Shown here: piece after piece, positions 46,001 to 58,000 of the stretch
How positions within the stretch are numbered: position 1 is the stretch's first letter
How the letters are laid out: each line of letters starts with the position of its first letter
Assembly: GCA_030770545.1 (NCBI GenBank)
Contig: CM061090.1
Location: forward strand, 16,526,501-16,590,500
Length of the DNA: 64,000 nt
Direction: 5' to 3'
Source: Macropodus opercularis
Taxonomy: Eukaryota; Chordata; Actinopteri; Anabantiformes; Osphronemidae
The notes under the pieces: model-generated
Told to the model about the DNA's origin: nothing
Database searches by the model: none
What the model saw: only the letters and a program-made list of their open reading frames with translations
Program-made: the position numbers and the translations under genes

Positions 46001-49000
46001 ATGTCTCAGTTGTTGTTGGTGTAGCCACAGTTGTTGTTGTGGATGTCTCAGTTGTTGTTGGTGTAGCCACAGTTGTTGTTGTGGGTGACTCACTTGTGGT
46101 TGTTGTTGTGGGTGCCTCAGTTGTGGTTGACTCAGTCGTGGTTGTTGTTGCTACAGTTGTAGTTGTGGGTGCCTCGTTTGTCGTTGTTGTTGTTGTGGGT
46201 GCCTCAGTTGTTGTTGGTGTAGCCACAGTTGTTGTTGTGGGTGACTCACTTGTGGTTGTTGTTGTGGGTGCCTCAGCTGTGGTTGTTGTTGTGGATGTCT
46301 CAGTTGTTGTTGGTGTAGCCACAGTTGTTGTTGTGGGTGACTCACTTGTGGTTGTTGTTGTGGGTGCCTCAGTTGTGGTTGTTGTTGTGGATGTCTCAGT
46401 TGTTGTTGGTGTAGCCACAGTTGTTGTTGTGGGTGACTCACTTGTGGTTGTTGTTGTGGGTGCCTCAGTTGTGGTTGTTGTTGTGGATGTCTCAGTTGTT
46501 GTTGGTGTAGCCACAGTTGTTGTTGTGGGTGACTCACTTGTGGTTGTTGATGTGGGTGCCTCAGTTGTGGTTGTTGTTGTGGATGTCTCAGTTGTTGTTG
46601 GTGTAGCCACAGTTGTTGTTGTGGGTGACTCACTTGTGGTTGTTGTTGTGGGTGCCTCAGCTGTGGTTGTTGTTGTGGATGTCTCAGTTGTTGTTGGTGT
46701 AGCCACAGTTGTTGTTGTGGGTGACTCACTTGTGGTTGTTGTTGTGGGTGCCTCAGTTGTGGTTGTTGTTGTGGATGTCTCAGTTGTTGTTGGTGTAGCC
46801 ACAGTTGTTGTTGTGGGTGACTCACTTGTGGTTGTTGTTGTGGGTGCCTCAGTTGTGGTTGTTGTTGTGGATGTCTCAGTTGTTGTTGGTGTAGGCACAG
46901 TTGTTGTTGTGGGTGACTCACTTGTGGTTGTTGTTGTGGATGTCTCAGTTGTTGTTGGTGTAGCCACAGTTGTTGTTGTGGGTGACTCACTTGTGGTTGT
47001 TGTTGTGGGTGCCTCAGTTGTGGTTGTTGTTGTGGATGTCTCAGTTGTTGTTGGTGTAGCCACAGTTGTTGTTGTGGGTGACTCACTTGTGGTTGTTGTT
47101 GTGGGTGCCTCAGTTGTGGTTGTTGTTGTGGATGTCTCAGTTGTTGTTGGTGTAGCCACAGTTGTTGTTGTGGGTGACTCACTTGTGGTTGTTGTTGTGG
47201 GTGACTCACTTGTGGTTGTTGTTGTGGGTGACTCACTTGTGGTTGTTGTTGCTTCCGTTGTTGTTGTTATGATGGGTGACTCACTTGTGGTTGTTGTTGT
47301 GGGTGCCTCAGTTGTGGTTGACTCAGTCGTGGTTGTTGTTGCTACAGTTGTAGTTGTGGGTGTCTCAATTGTAGTAGTTGTCAATTCAGTTGTGGTTGTT
47401 GCAGCTACAGTTGTTGTTGTGGGTGCCTCAGTTGTGGTTGTTGTTGTGGATGTCTCAGTTGTTGTTGGTGTAGCCACAGTTGTTGTTGTGGGTGACTCAC
47501 TTGTGGTTGTTGTTGTGGGTGACTCACTTGTGGTTGTTGTTGTGGGTGCCTCAGTTGTGAATGTTGATGTTGTGGATGTCTCAGTTGTTGTTGGTGTAGC
47601 CACAGTTGTTGTTGTTGTGGGTGACTCACTTGTGGTTGTTGTTGTGGGTGCCTCAGTTGTGGTTGTTGTTGTGGATGTCTCAGTTGTTGTTGGTGTAGCC
47701 ACAGTTGTTGTTGTGGATGTCTCAGTTGTTGTTGGTGTAGCCACATTTGTTGTTGTGGATGACTCACTTGTGGTTGTTGTTGTGGATGTCTCAGTTGTTG
47801 TTGGTGTAGCCACAGTTGTTGTTGTGGGAGACTCACTTGTGGTTGTTGTTGTGGGTGCCTCAGTTGTGGTTGTTGTTGTGGATGTCTCAGTTGTTGTTGG
47901 TGTAGCCACAGTTGTTGTTGTTGTGGGTGACTCACTTGTGGTTGTTGTTGTGGGTGCCTCAGTTGTGGTTGTTGTTGTGGATGTCTCAGTTGTTGTTGGT
48001 GTAGCCACAGTTGTTGTTGTGGATGTCTCAGTTGTTGTTGGTGTAGCCACAGTTGTTGTTGTGGGTGACTCACTTGTGGTTGTTGTTGTGGGTGCCTCAG
48101 TTGTGGTTGACTCAGTCGTGGTTGTTGTTGCTACAGTTGTAGTTGTGGGTGCCTCGTTTGTCGTTGTTGTTGTTGTGGGTGCCTCAGTTGTTGTTGGTGT
48201 AGCCACAGTTGTTGTTGTGGGTGACTCACTTGTGGTTGTTGTTGTGGGTGCCTCAGCTGTGGTTGTTGTTGTGGATGTCTCAGTTGTTGTTGGTGTAGCC
48301 ACAGTTGTTGTTGTGGGTGACTCACTTGTGGTTGTTGTTGTGGGTGCCTCAGTTGTGGTTGTTGTTGTGGATGTCTCAGTTGTTGTTGGTGTAGCCACAG
48401 TTGTTGTTGTGGGTGACTCACTTGTGGTTGTTGTTGTGGGTGCCTCAGTTGTGGTTGTTGTTGTGGATGTCTCAGTTGTTGTTGGTGTAGCCACAGTTGT
48501 TGTTGTGGGTGACTCACTTGTGGTTGTTGATGTGGGTGCCTCAGTTGTGGTTGTTGTTGTGGATGTCTCAGTTGTTGTTGGTGTAGCCACAGTTGTTGTT
48601 GTGGGTGACTCACTTGTGGTTGTTGTTGTGGGTGCCTCAGCTGTGGTTGTTGTTGTGGATGTCTCAGTTGTTGTTGGTGTAGCCACAGTTGTTGTTGTGG
48701 GTGACTCACTTGTGGTTGTTGTTGTGGGTGCCTCAGTTGTGGTTGTTGTTGTGGATGTCTCAGTTGTTGTTGGTGTAGCCACAGTTGTTGTTGTGGGTGA
48801 CTCACTTGTGGTTGTTGTTGTGGGTGCCTCAGTTGTGGTTGTTGTTGTGGATGTCTCAGTTGTTGTTGGTGTAGGCACAGTTGTTGTTGTGGGTGACTCA
48901 CTTGTGGTTGTTGTTGTGGATGTCTCAGTTGTTGTTGGTGTAGCCACAGTTGTTGTTGTGGGTGACTCACTTGTGGTTGTTGTTGTGGGTGCCTCAGTTG

Positions 49001-52000
49001 TGGTTGTTGTTGTGGATGTCTCAGTTGTTGTTGGTGTAGCCACAGTTGTTGTTGTGGGTGACTCACTTGTGGTTGTTGTTGTGGGTGCCTCAGTTGTGGT
49101 TGTTGTTGTGGATGTCTCAGTTGTTGTTGGTGTAGCCACAGTTGTTGTTGTGGGTGACTCACTTGTGGTTGTTGTTGTGGGTGACTCACTTGTGGTTGTT
49201 GTTGTGGGTGACTCACTTGTGGTTGTTGTTGCTTCCGTTGTTGTTGTTATGATGGGTGACTCACTTGTGGTTGTTGTTGTGGGTGCCTCAGTTGTGGTTG
49301 ACTCAGTCGTGGTTGTTGTTGCTACAGTTGTAGTTGTGGGTGTCTCAATTGTAGTAGTTGTCAATTCAGTTGTGGTTGTTGCAGCTACAGTTGTTGTTGT
49401 GGGTGCCTCAGTTGTGGTTGTTGTTGTGGATGTCTCAGTTGTTGTTGGTGTAGCCACAGTTGTGGTTGTGGGTGACTCACTTGTAGTTGTTGTTGTGGGT
49501 GCCTCAGTTGTGGTTGTTGTTTCTACAGTTGTAGTTGTGGGTGTCTCAGTTGTAGTAGTTGTCAATTCAGTTGTGGTTGTTGTTGCTTCAGTCGATGTTG
49601 TTTTGGTGGGTGACTCAGTTGTGGGTGCCTCAGTTGTGGTCGACTCACTTGTGGTTGTTGTTGCTACAGTTGTAGTTGTGGGTGCCTCAGTTGTGGTTGT
49701 TGTTGTGGATGTCTCAGTTGTGGTTGGTGTAGCCACAGTTGTTGTTGTGGGTGACTCACTTGTGGTTGTTGTTGTGGGTGCCTCAGTTGTGGTTGTTGTT
49801 GTTGATGTCTCAGTTGTTGTTGGTGTAGCCACAGTTGTTGTTGTGGGTGACTCACTTGTGGTTGTTGTTGTGGATGTCTCAGTTGTTGTTGGTGTAGCCA
49901 CAGTTGATGTTGTGGGTGACTCACTTGTGGTTGTTGTTGTGGGTGACTCACTTGTGGTTGTTGTTGTGGAAGTCTCAGTTGTTGTTGGTATAGCCACAGT
50001 TGTTGTTGTGGGTGACTCACTTGTGGTTGTTGTTGTGGGTGCCTCAGTTGTGGTTGTTGTTGTGGATGTCTCAGTTGTTGTTGGTGTAGCCACAGTTGTT
50101 GTTGTGGGTGACTCAGTTGTGGTTGTTGTTGTGGATGTCTCAGTTGTTGTTGGTGTAGCCACAGTTGTTGTTGTGGGTGACTCACTTGTGGTTGTTGATG
50201 TGGGTGCCTCAGTTGTGGTTGTTGTTGTGGATGTCTCAGTTGTTGTTGGTGTAGCCACAGTTGTTGTTGTGGGTGACTCACTTGTGGTTGTTGTTGTGGA
50301 TGTCTCAGTTGTTGTTGGTGTAGCCACAGTTGTTGTTGTGGGTGACTCACTTGTGGTTGTTGTTGTGGGTGCCTCAGTTGTGGTTGTTGTTGTGGATGTC
50401 TCAGTTGTTGTTGGTGTAGCCACAGTTGTTGTTGTTGTGGGTGACTCACTTGTGGTTGTTGTTGTGGGTGCCTCAGTTGTGGTTGTTGTTGTGGATGTCT
50501 CAGTTGTTGTTGGTGTAGCCACAGTTGTTGTTGTGGGTGACTCACTTGTGGTTGTTGTTGTGGGTGCCTCAGTTGTGGTTGTTGTTGTGGATGTCTCAGT
50601 TGTTGTTGGTGTAGCCACAGTTGTTGTTGTGGGTGACTCACTTGTGGTTGTTGTTGTGGGTGCCTCAGTTGTGGTTGTTGTTGTGGATGTCTCAGTTGTT
50701 GTTGGTGTAGCCACAGTTGTTGTTGTGGGTGACTCACTTGTGGTTGTTGTTGTGGATGTCTCAGTTGTTGTTGGTGTAGCCACAGTTGTTGTTGTGGGTG
50801 ACTCACTTGTGGTTGTTGTTGTGGGTGCCTCAGTTGTGGTTGTTGTTGTGGATGTCTCAGTTGTTGTTGGTGTAGCCACAGTTGTTGTTGTGGGTGACTC
50901 ACTTGTGGTTGTTGTTGTGGGTGCCTCAGTTGTGGTTGTTGTTGTGGATGTCTCAGTTGTTGTTGGTGTAGCCACAGTTGTTGTTGTGGGTGACTCACTT
51001 GTGGTTGTTGTTGTGGGTGACTTACTTGTGGTTGTTGTTGTGGGTGACTCACTTGTGGTTGTTGTTGCTTCCGTTGTTGTTGTTATGATGGGTGACTCAC
51101 TTGTGGTTGTTGTTGTGGGTGCCTCAGTTGTGGTTGACTCAGTCGTGGTTGTTGTTGCTACAGTTGTAGTTGTGGGTGTCTCAATTGTAGTAGTTGTCAA
51201 TTCAGTTGTGGTTGTTGCAGCTACAGTTGTTGTTGTGGGTGCCTCAGTTGTGGTTGTTGTTGTGGATGTCTCAGTTGTTGTGGGTGTAGCCACAGTTGTG
51301 GTTGTTGTTGTGGATGTCTCAGTTGTTGTTGGTGTAGCCACAGTTGTGGTTGTGGGTGACTCACTTGTAGTTGTTGTTGTGGGTGCCTCAGTTGTGGTTG
51401 TTGTTTCTACAGTTGTAGTTGTGGGTGTCTCAGTTGTAGTAGTTGTCAATTCAGTTGTGGTTGTTGTTGCTTCAGTCGATGTTGTTTTGGTGGGGGACTC
51501 AGTTGTGGGTGCCTCAGTTGTGGTCGACTCACTTGTGGTTGTTGTTGCTACAGTTGTAGTTGTGGGTGCCTCAGTTGTGGTTGTTGTTGTGGATGTCTCA
51601 GTTGTGGTTGGTGTAGCCACAGTTGTTGTTGTGGGTGACTCACTTGTGGTTGTTGTTGTGGGTGCCTCAGTTGTGGTTGTTGTTGTTGATGTCTCAGTTG
51701 TTGTTGGTGTAGCCACAGTTGTTGTTGTGGGTGACTCACTTGTGGTTGTTGTTGTGGATGTCTCAGTTGTTGTTGGTGTAGCCACAGTTGATGTTGTGGG
51801 TGACTCACTTGTGGTTGTTGTTGTGGGTGACTCACTTGTGGTTGTTGTTGTGGAAGTCTCAGTTGTTGTTGGTATAGCCACAGTTGTTGTTGTGGGTGAC
51901 TCACTTGTGGTTGTTGTTGTGGGTGCCTCAGTTGTGGTTGTTGTTGTGGATGTCTCAGTTGTTGTTGGTGTAGCCACAGTTGTTGTTGTGGGTGACTCAC

Positions 52001-55000
52001 TTGTGGTTGTTGTTGTGGATGTCTCAGTTGTTGTTGGTGTAGCCACAGTTGTTGTTGTGGGTGACTCACTTGTGGTTGTTGATGTGGGTGCCTCAGTTGT
52101 GGTTGTTGTTGTGGATGTCTCAGTTGTTGTTGGTGTAGCCACAGTTGTTGTTGTGGGTGACTCACTTGTGGTTGTTGTTGTGGGTGACTCACTTGTGGTT
52201 GTTGTTGCTTCCGTTGTTGTTGTTATGATGGGTGACTCACTTGTGGTTGTTGTTGTGGGTGCCTCAGTTGTGGTTGACTCAGTCGTGGTTGTTGTTGCTA
52301 CAGTTGTAGTTGTGGGTGTCTCAATTCTAGTAGTTGTCAATTCAGTTGTGGTTGTTGCAGCTACAGTTGTTGTTGTGGGTGCCTCGGTTGTCGTTGTTGT
52401 TGTGGGTGCCTCAGTTGTGGTTGTTGTTGTGGATGTCTCAGTTGTTGTTGGTGTAGCCACAGTTGTTGTTGTGGGTGACTCACTTGTGGTTGTTGTTGTG
52501 GGTGTCTCAGTTGTGGTTGTTGTTGTGGATGTCTCAGTTGTTGTTTGTGTAGCCAAAGTTGTTGTTGTGGATGTCTCAGTTGTTGTTGGTGTAGCCACAG
52601 TTGTTGTTGTGGGTGACTCACTTGTGGTTGTTGTTGTGGATGTCTCAGTTGTTGTTGGTGTAGCCACAGTTGTTGTTGTGGGTGACTCACTTGCTCTTGT
52701 TGTTGTGGGTGCCTCAGTTGTGGTGTTTGTTGTGGATGTCTCAGTTGTTGTTGGTGTAGCCACAGTTGTTGTTGTGGGTGACTCACTTGCTGTTGTTGTT
52801 GTGGGTGCCTCAGTTGTGGTTGTTGTTGTGGATGTCTCAGTTGTTGTTGGTGTAGCCACAGTTGTTGTTGTGGGTGACTCACTTGTGGTTGTTGTTGTGG
52901 AAGTCTCAGTTGTTGTTGGTGTAGCCACAGTTGTTGTTGTGGGTGACTCACTTGTGGTTGTTGTTGTGGGTGCCTCAGTTGTGGTTGTTGTTGTGGATGT
53001 CTCAGTTGTTGTTGGTGTAGGCACAGTTGTTGTTGTGGGTGCCTCAGTTGTGGTTGTATTTGTGGATGTCTCAGTTGTTGTTGGTGTAGCCACAGTTGTT
53101 GTTGTGGATGTCTCAGTTGTTGTTGGTGTAGCCACAGTTGTTGTTGTGGGTGACTCACTTGTGGTTGTTGTTGTGGGTGCCTCAGTTGTGGTTGACTCAG
53201 TCGTGGTTGTTGTTGCTACAGTTGTAGTTGTGGGTGCCTCGTTTGTCGTTGTTGTTGTTGTGGGTGCCTCAGTTGTTGTTGGTGTAGCCACAGTTGTTGT
53301 TGTGGGTGACTCACTTGTGGTTGTTGATGTGGGTGCCTCAGTTGTGGTTGTTGTTGTGGATGTCTCAGTTGTTGTTGGTGTAGCCACAGTTGTTGTTGTG
53401 GGTGACTCACTTGTGGTTGTTGTTGTGGGTGCCTCAGCTGTGGTTGTTGTTGTGGATGTCTCAGTTGTTGTTGGTGTAGCCACAGTTGTTGTTGTGGGTG
53501 ACTCACTTGTGGTTGTTGTTGTGGGTGCCTCAGTTGTGGTTGTTGTTGTGGATGTCTCAGTTGTTGTTGGTGTAGCCACAGTTGTTGTTGTGGGTGACTC
53601 ACTTGTGGTTGTTGTTGTGGGTGCCTCAGTTGTGGTTGTTGTTGTGGATGTCTCAGTTGTTGTTGGTGTAGCCACAGTTGTTGTTGTGGGTGACTCACTT
53701 GTGGTTGTTGTTGTGGGTGCCTCAGTTGTGGTTGTTGTTGTGGATGTCTCAGTTGTTGTTGGTGTAGCCACAGTTGTTGTTGTGGGTGACTCACTTGTGG
53801 TTGTTGTTGTGGGTGACTCATTTGTGGTTGTTGTTGTGGGTGACTCACTTGTGGTTGTTGTTGCTTCCGTTGTTGTTGTTATGATGGGTGACTCACTTGT
53901 GGTTGTTGTTGTGGGTGCCTCAGTTGTGGTTGACTCAGTCGTGGTTGTTGTTGCTACAGTTGTAGTTGTGGGTGTCTCAATTGTAGTAGTTGTCAATTCA
54001 GTTGTGGTTGTTGCAGCTACAGTTGTTGTTGTGGGTGCCTCAGTTGTGGTTGTTGTTGTGGATGTCTCAGTTGTTGTGGGTGTAGCCACAGTTGTGGTTG
54101 TTGTTGTGGATGTCTCAGTTGTTGTTGGTGTAGCCACAGTTGTGGTTGTGGGTGACTCACTTGTAGTTGTTGTTGTGGGTGCCTCAGTTGTGGTTGTTGT
54201 TTCTACAGTTGTAGTTGTGGGTGTCTCAGTTGTAGTAGTTGTCAATTCAGTTGTGGTTGTTGTTGCTTCAGTCGATGTTGTTTTGGTGGGTGACTCAGTT
54301 GTGGTCGACTCACTTGTGGTTGTTGTTGCTACAGTTGTAGTTGTGGGTGCCTCAGTTGTGGTTGTTGTTGTGGATGTCTCAGTTGTTGTTGGTGTAGCCA
54401 CAGTTGTTGTTGTGGGTGACTCACTTGTGGTTGTTGTTGTGGGTGCCTCAGTTGTGGTTGTTGTTGTTGATGTCTCAGTTGTTGTTGGTGTAGCCACAGT
54501 TGTTGTTGTGGGTGACTCACTTGTGGTTGTTGTTGTGGATGTCTCAGTTGTTGTTGGTGTAGCCACAGTTGATGTTGTGGGTGACTCACTTGTGGTTGTT
54601 GTTGTGGGTGACTCACTTGTGGTTGTGGAAGTCTCAGTTGTTGTTGGTATAGCCACAGTTGTTGTTGTGGGTGACTCACTTGTGGTTGTTGTTGTGGGTG
54701 CCTCAGTTGTGGTTGTTGTTGTGGATGTCTCAGTTGTTGTTGGTGTAGCCACAGTTGTTGTTGTGGGTGACTCACTTGTGGTTGTTGTTGCTTCCGTTGT
54801 TGTTGTTATGATGGGTGACTCACTTGTGGTTTTTGTTGCGGGTGCCTCAGTTGTGGTTGACTCAGTCGTGGTTGTTGTTGCTACAGTTGTAGTTGTGGGT
54901 GTCTCAATTCTAGTAGTTGTCAATTCAGTTGTGGTTGTTGCAGCTACAGTTGTTGTTGTGGGTGCCTCGGTTGTCGTTGTTGTTGTGGGTATCTCAGTTG

Positions 55001-58000
55001 TGGTTGTTGTTGTGGATGTCTCAGTTGTTGTTGGTGTAGCCACAGTTGTTGTTGTGGGTGCCTCAGTTGTGGTTGTTGTTGTTGATGTCTCAGTTGTTGT
55101 TGGTGTAGCCACAGTTGTTGTTGTGGGTGACTCACTTGTGTTTGTTGTTGTGGATGTCTCAGTTGTTGTTGGTGTAGCCACAGTTGTTGTTGTGGGTGAC
55201 TCACTTGTGGTTGTTGTTGTGGGTGACTCACTTGTGGTTGTTGTTGTGGAAGTCTCAGTTGTTGTTGGTATAGCCACAGTTGTTGTTGTGGGTGACTCAC
55301 TTGTGGTTGTTGTTGTGGGTGCCTCAGTTGTGTTTGTTGTTGTGGATGTCTCAGTTGTTGTTGGTGTAGCCACAGTTGTTGTTGTGGGTGACTCACTTGT
55401 GGTTGTTGTTGTGGGTGACTCAGTTGTGGTTGTTGATGTGGGTGCCTCAGTTGTGGTTGTTGTTGTGGATGTCTCAGTTGTTGTTGGTGTAGCCACAGTT
55501 GTTGTTGTGGGTGCCTCAGTTGTGGTTGTTGTTGTGGATGTCTCAGTTGTTGTTGGTGTAGCCACAGTTGTTGTTGTGGGTGACTCACTTGTGGTTGTTG
55601 TTGTGGGTGCCTCAGTTGTGGTTGTTGTTGTGGATGTCTCAGTTGTTGTTGGTGTAGCCACATTTGTTGTTGTGGGTGACTCACTTGTGGTTGTTGTTGC
55701 TTCAGTTGTTGTTTTTATGATGGGTGACTCACTTGTGGTTGTTGTTGTGGATGTCTCAGTTGTTGTTGGTGTAGCCACAGTTGTTGTTGTGGATGTCTCA
55801 GTTGTTGTTGGTGTAGCCACAGTTGTTGTTGTGGGTGACTCACTTGTGGTTGTTGTTGTGGATGTCTCAGCTGTGGTTGTTGTTGTGGATGTCTCAGTTG
55901 TTGTTGGTGTAGCCACAGTTGTTGTTGTGGATGTCTCAGTTGTTGTTGGTGTAGCCACAGTTGTTGTTGTGGGTGACTCACTTGTGGTTGTTGTTGTGGG
56001 TGCCTCAGTTGTGGTTGTTGTTGTGGATGTCTCAGTTGTTGTTGGTGTAGGCACAGTTGTTGTTGTGGGTGCCTCAGTTGTGGTTGTTGTTGTGGATGTC
56101 TCAGTTGTTGTTGGTGTAGCCACAGTTGTTGTTGTGGATGTCTCAGTTGTTGTTGGTGTAGCCACAGTTGTTGTTGTGGGTGACTCACTTGTGGTTGTTG
56201 TTGTGGGTGCCTCAGTTGTGGTTGTTGTTGTGGATGTCTCAGTTGTTGTTGGTGTAGCCACAGTTGTTGTTGTGGGTGACTCACTTGTGGTTGTTGTTGT
56301 GGGTGCCTCAGTTGTGGTTGTTGTTGTGGATGTCTCAGTTGTTGTTGGTGTAGCCACAGTTGTTGTTGTGGGTGACTCACTTGTGGTTGTTGTTGTGGGT
56401 GCCTCAGTTGTGGTTGTTGTTGTGGATGTCTCAGTTGTTGTTGGTGTAGACACAGTTGTTGTTGTGGGTGCCTCAGTTGTGGTTGTTGTTGTGGATTTCT
56501 CAGTTGTTGTTGGTGTAAGCACAGTTGTTGTTGTGGGTGCCTCAGTTGTGGTTGTTGTTGTGGATGTCTCAGTTGTTATTGGTGTAGCCACAGTTGTAGT
56601 TGTGGGTGACTCACTTGTGGTTGTTGTTGTGGGTGCCTCAATTGTGGTTGTTGTTGTGGATGTGTCAGTTGTTGTTGGTGTAGCCACAGTTGTTGTTTTG
56701 GGTGACTCACTTGTGGTTGTTGTTGTGGGTGCCTCAGTTGTGGTTGTTGTTGTGGATGTCTCAGTTGTTGTTGGTGTAGCCACAGTTGTTGTTGTGGGTG
56801 ACTCACTTGTGGTTGTTGTTGTGGGTGACTCACTTGTGGTTGTTGTTGCTTCCGTTGTTGTTGTTATGATGGGTGACTCACTTGTTGTTGTTGTTGTGGG
56901 TGCCTCAGTTGTGGTTGTTGTTGTGTATGTCTCAGTTGTTGTTGGTGTAGCCACAGTTGTTGTTGTGGGTGACTCACTTGTTGTTGTTGTTGTGGGTGCC
57001 TCAGTTGTTGTTTGTGTAGCCACAGTTGTTGTTGTGGGTGACTCACTTGTGGTTGTTGTTGTGGATGTCTCAGTTGTTGTTGGTGTAGCCACAGTTGTTG
57101 TTGTGGGTGACTCACTTGTGGTTGTTGTTGTGGATGTCTCAGTTGTTGTTGGTGTAGCCACAGTTGTTGTTGTGGGTGACTCACTTGTGGTTGTTGTTGT
57201 GGGTGCCTCAGTTGTGGTTGTTGTTGTGGATGTCTCAGTTGTTGTTGGTGTAGCCACAGTTGTTGTTGTTGTGGGTGACTCACTTGTGGTTGTTGTTGTG
57301 GGTGCCTCAGTTGTGGTTGTTGTTGTGGATGTCTCAGTTGTTGTTGGTGTAGCCACAGTTGTAGTTGTGGGTGACTCACTTGTGGTTGTTGTTGTGGGTG
57401 CCTCAGTTGTGGTTGTTGTTGTGGATGTCTCAGTTGTTGTTGGTGTAGCCACAGTTGTTGTTGTGGTTGACTCACTTGTGGTTGTTGTTGTGGGTGCCTC
57501 AGTTGTGGTTGTTGTTGTGGATGTCTCAGTTGTTGTTGGTGTAGGCACAGTTGTGGTTGTGGGTGCCTCAGTTGTGGTTGTTGTTGTGGATGTCTCAGTT
57601 GTTGTTGGTGTAGCCACAGTTGTTGTTGTGGATGTCTCAGTTGTTGTTGGTGTAGCCACAGTTGTTGTTGTGGGTGACTCACTTGTGGTTGTTGTTGTCG
57701 GTGCCTCAGTTGTGGTTGTTGTTGTGGATGTCTCAGTTGTTGTTGGTGTAGCCACAGTTGTTGTTGTGGGTGACTCACTTGTGGTTGTTGTTGTGGGTGC
57801 CTCAGTTGTGGTTGACTCAGTCGTGGTTGTTGTTGCTACAGTTGTAGTTGTGGCTGTCTCAATTCTAGTAGTTGTCAATTCAGTTGTGGTTGTTGCAGCT
57901 ACAGTTGTTGTTGTGGGTGCCTCGGTTGTCGTTGTTGTTGTGGGTGCCTCAGTTGTGGTTGTTGTTGTGGATGTCTCAGTTGTTGTTGGTGTAGCCACAG

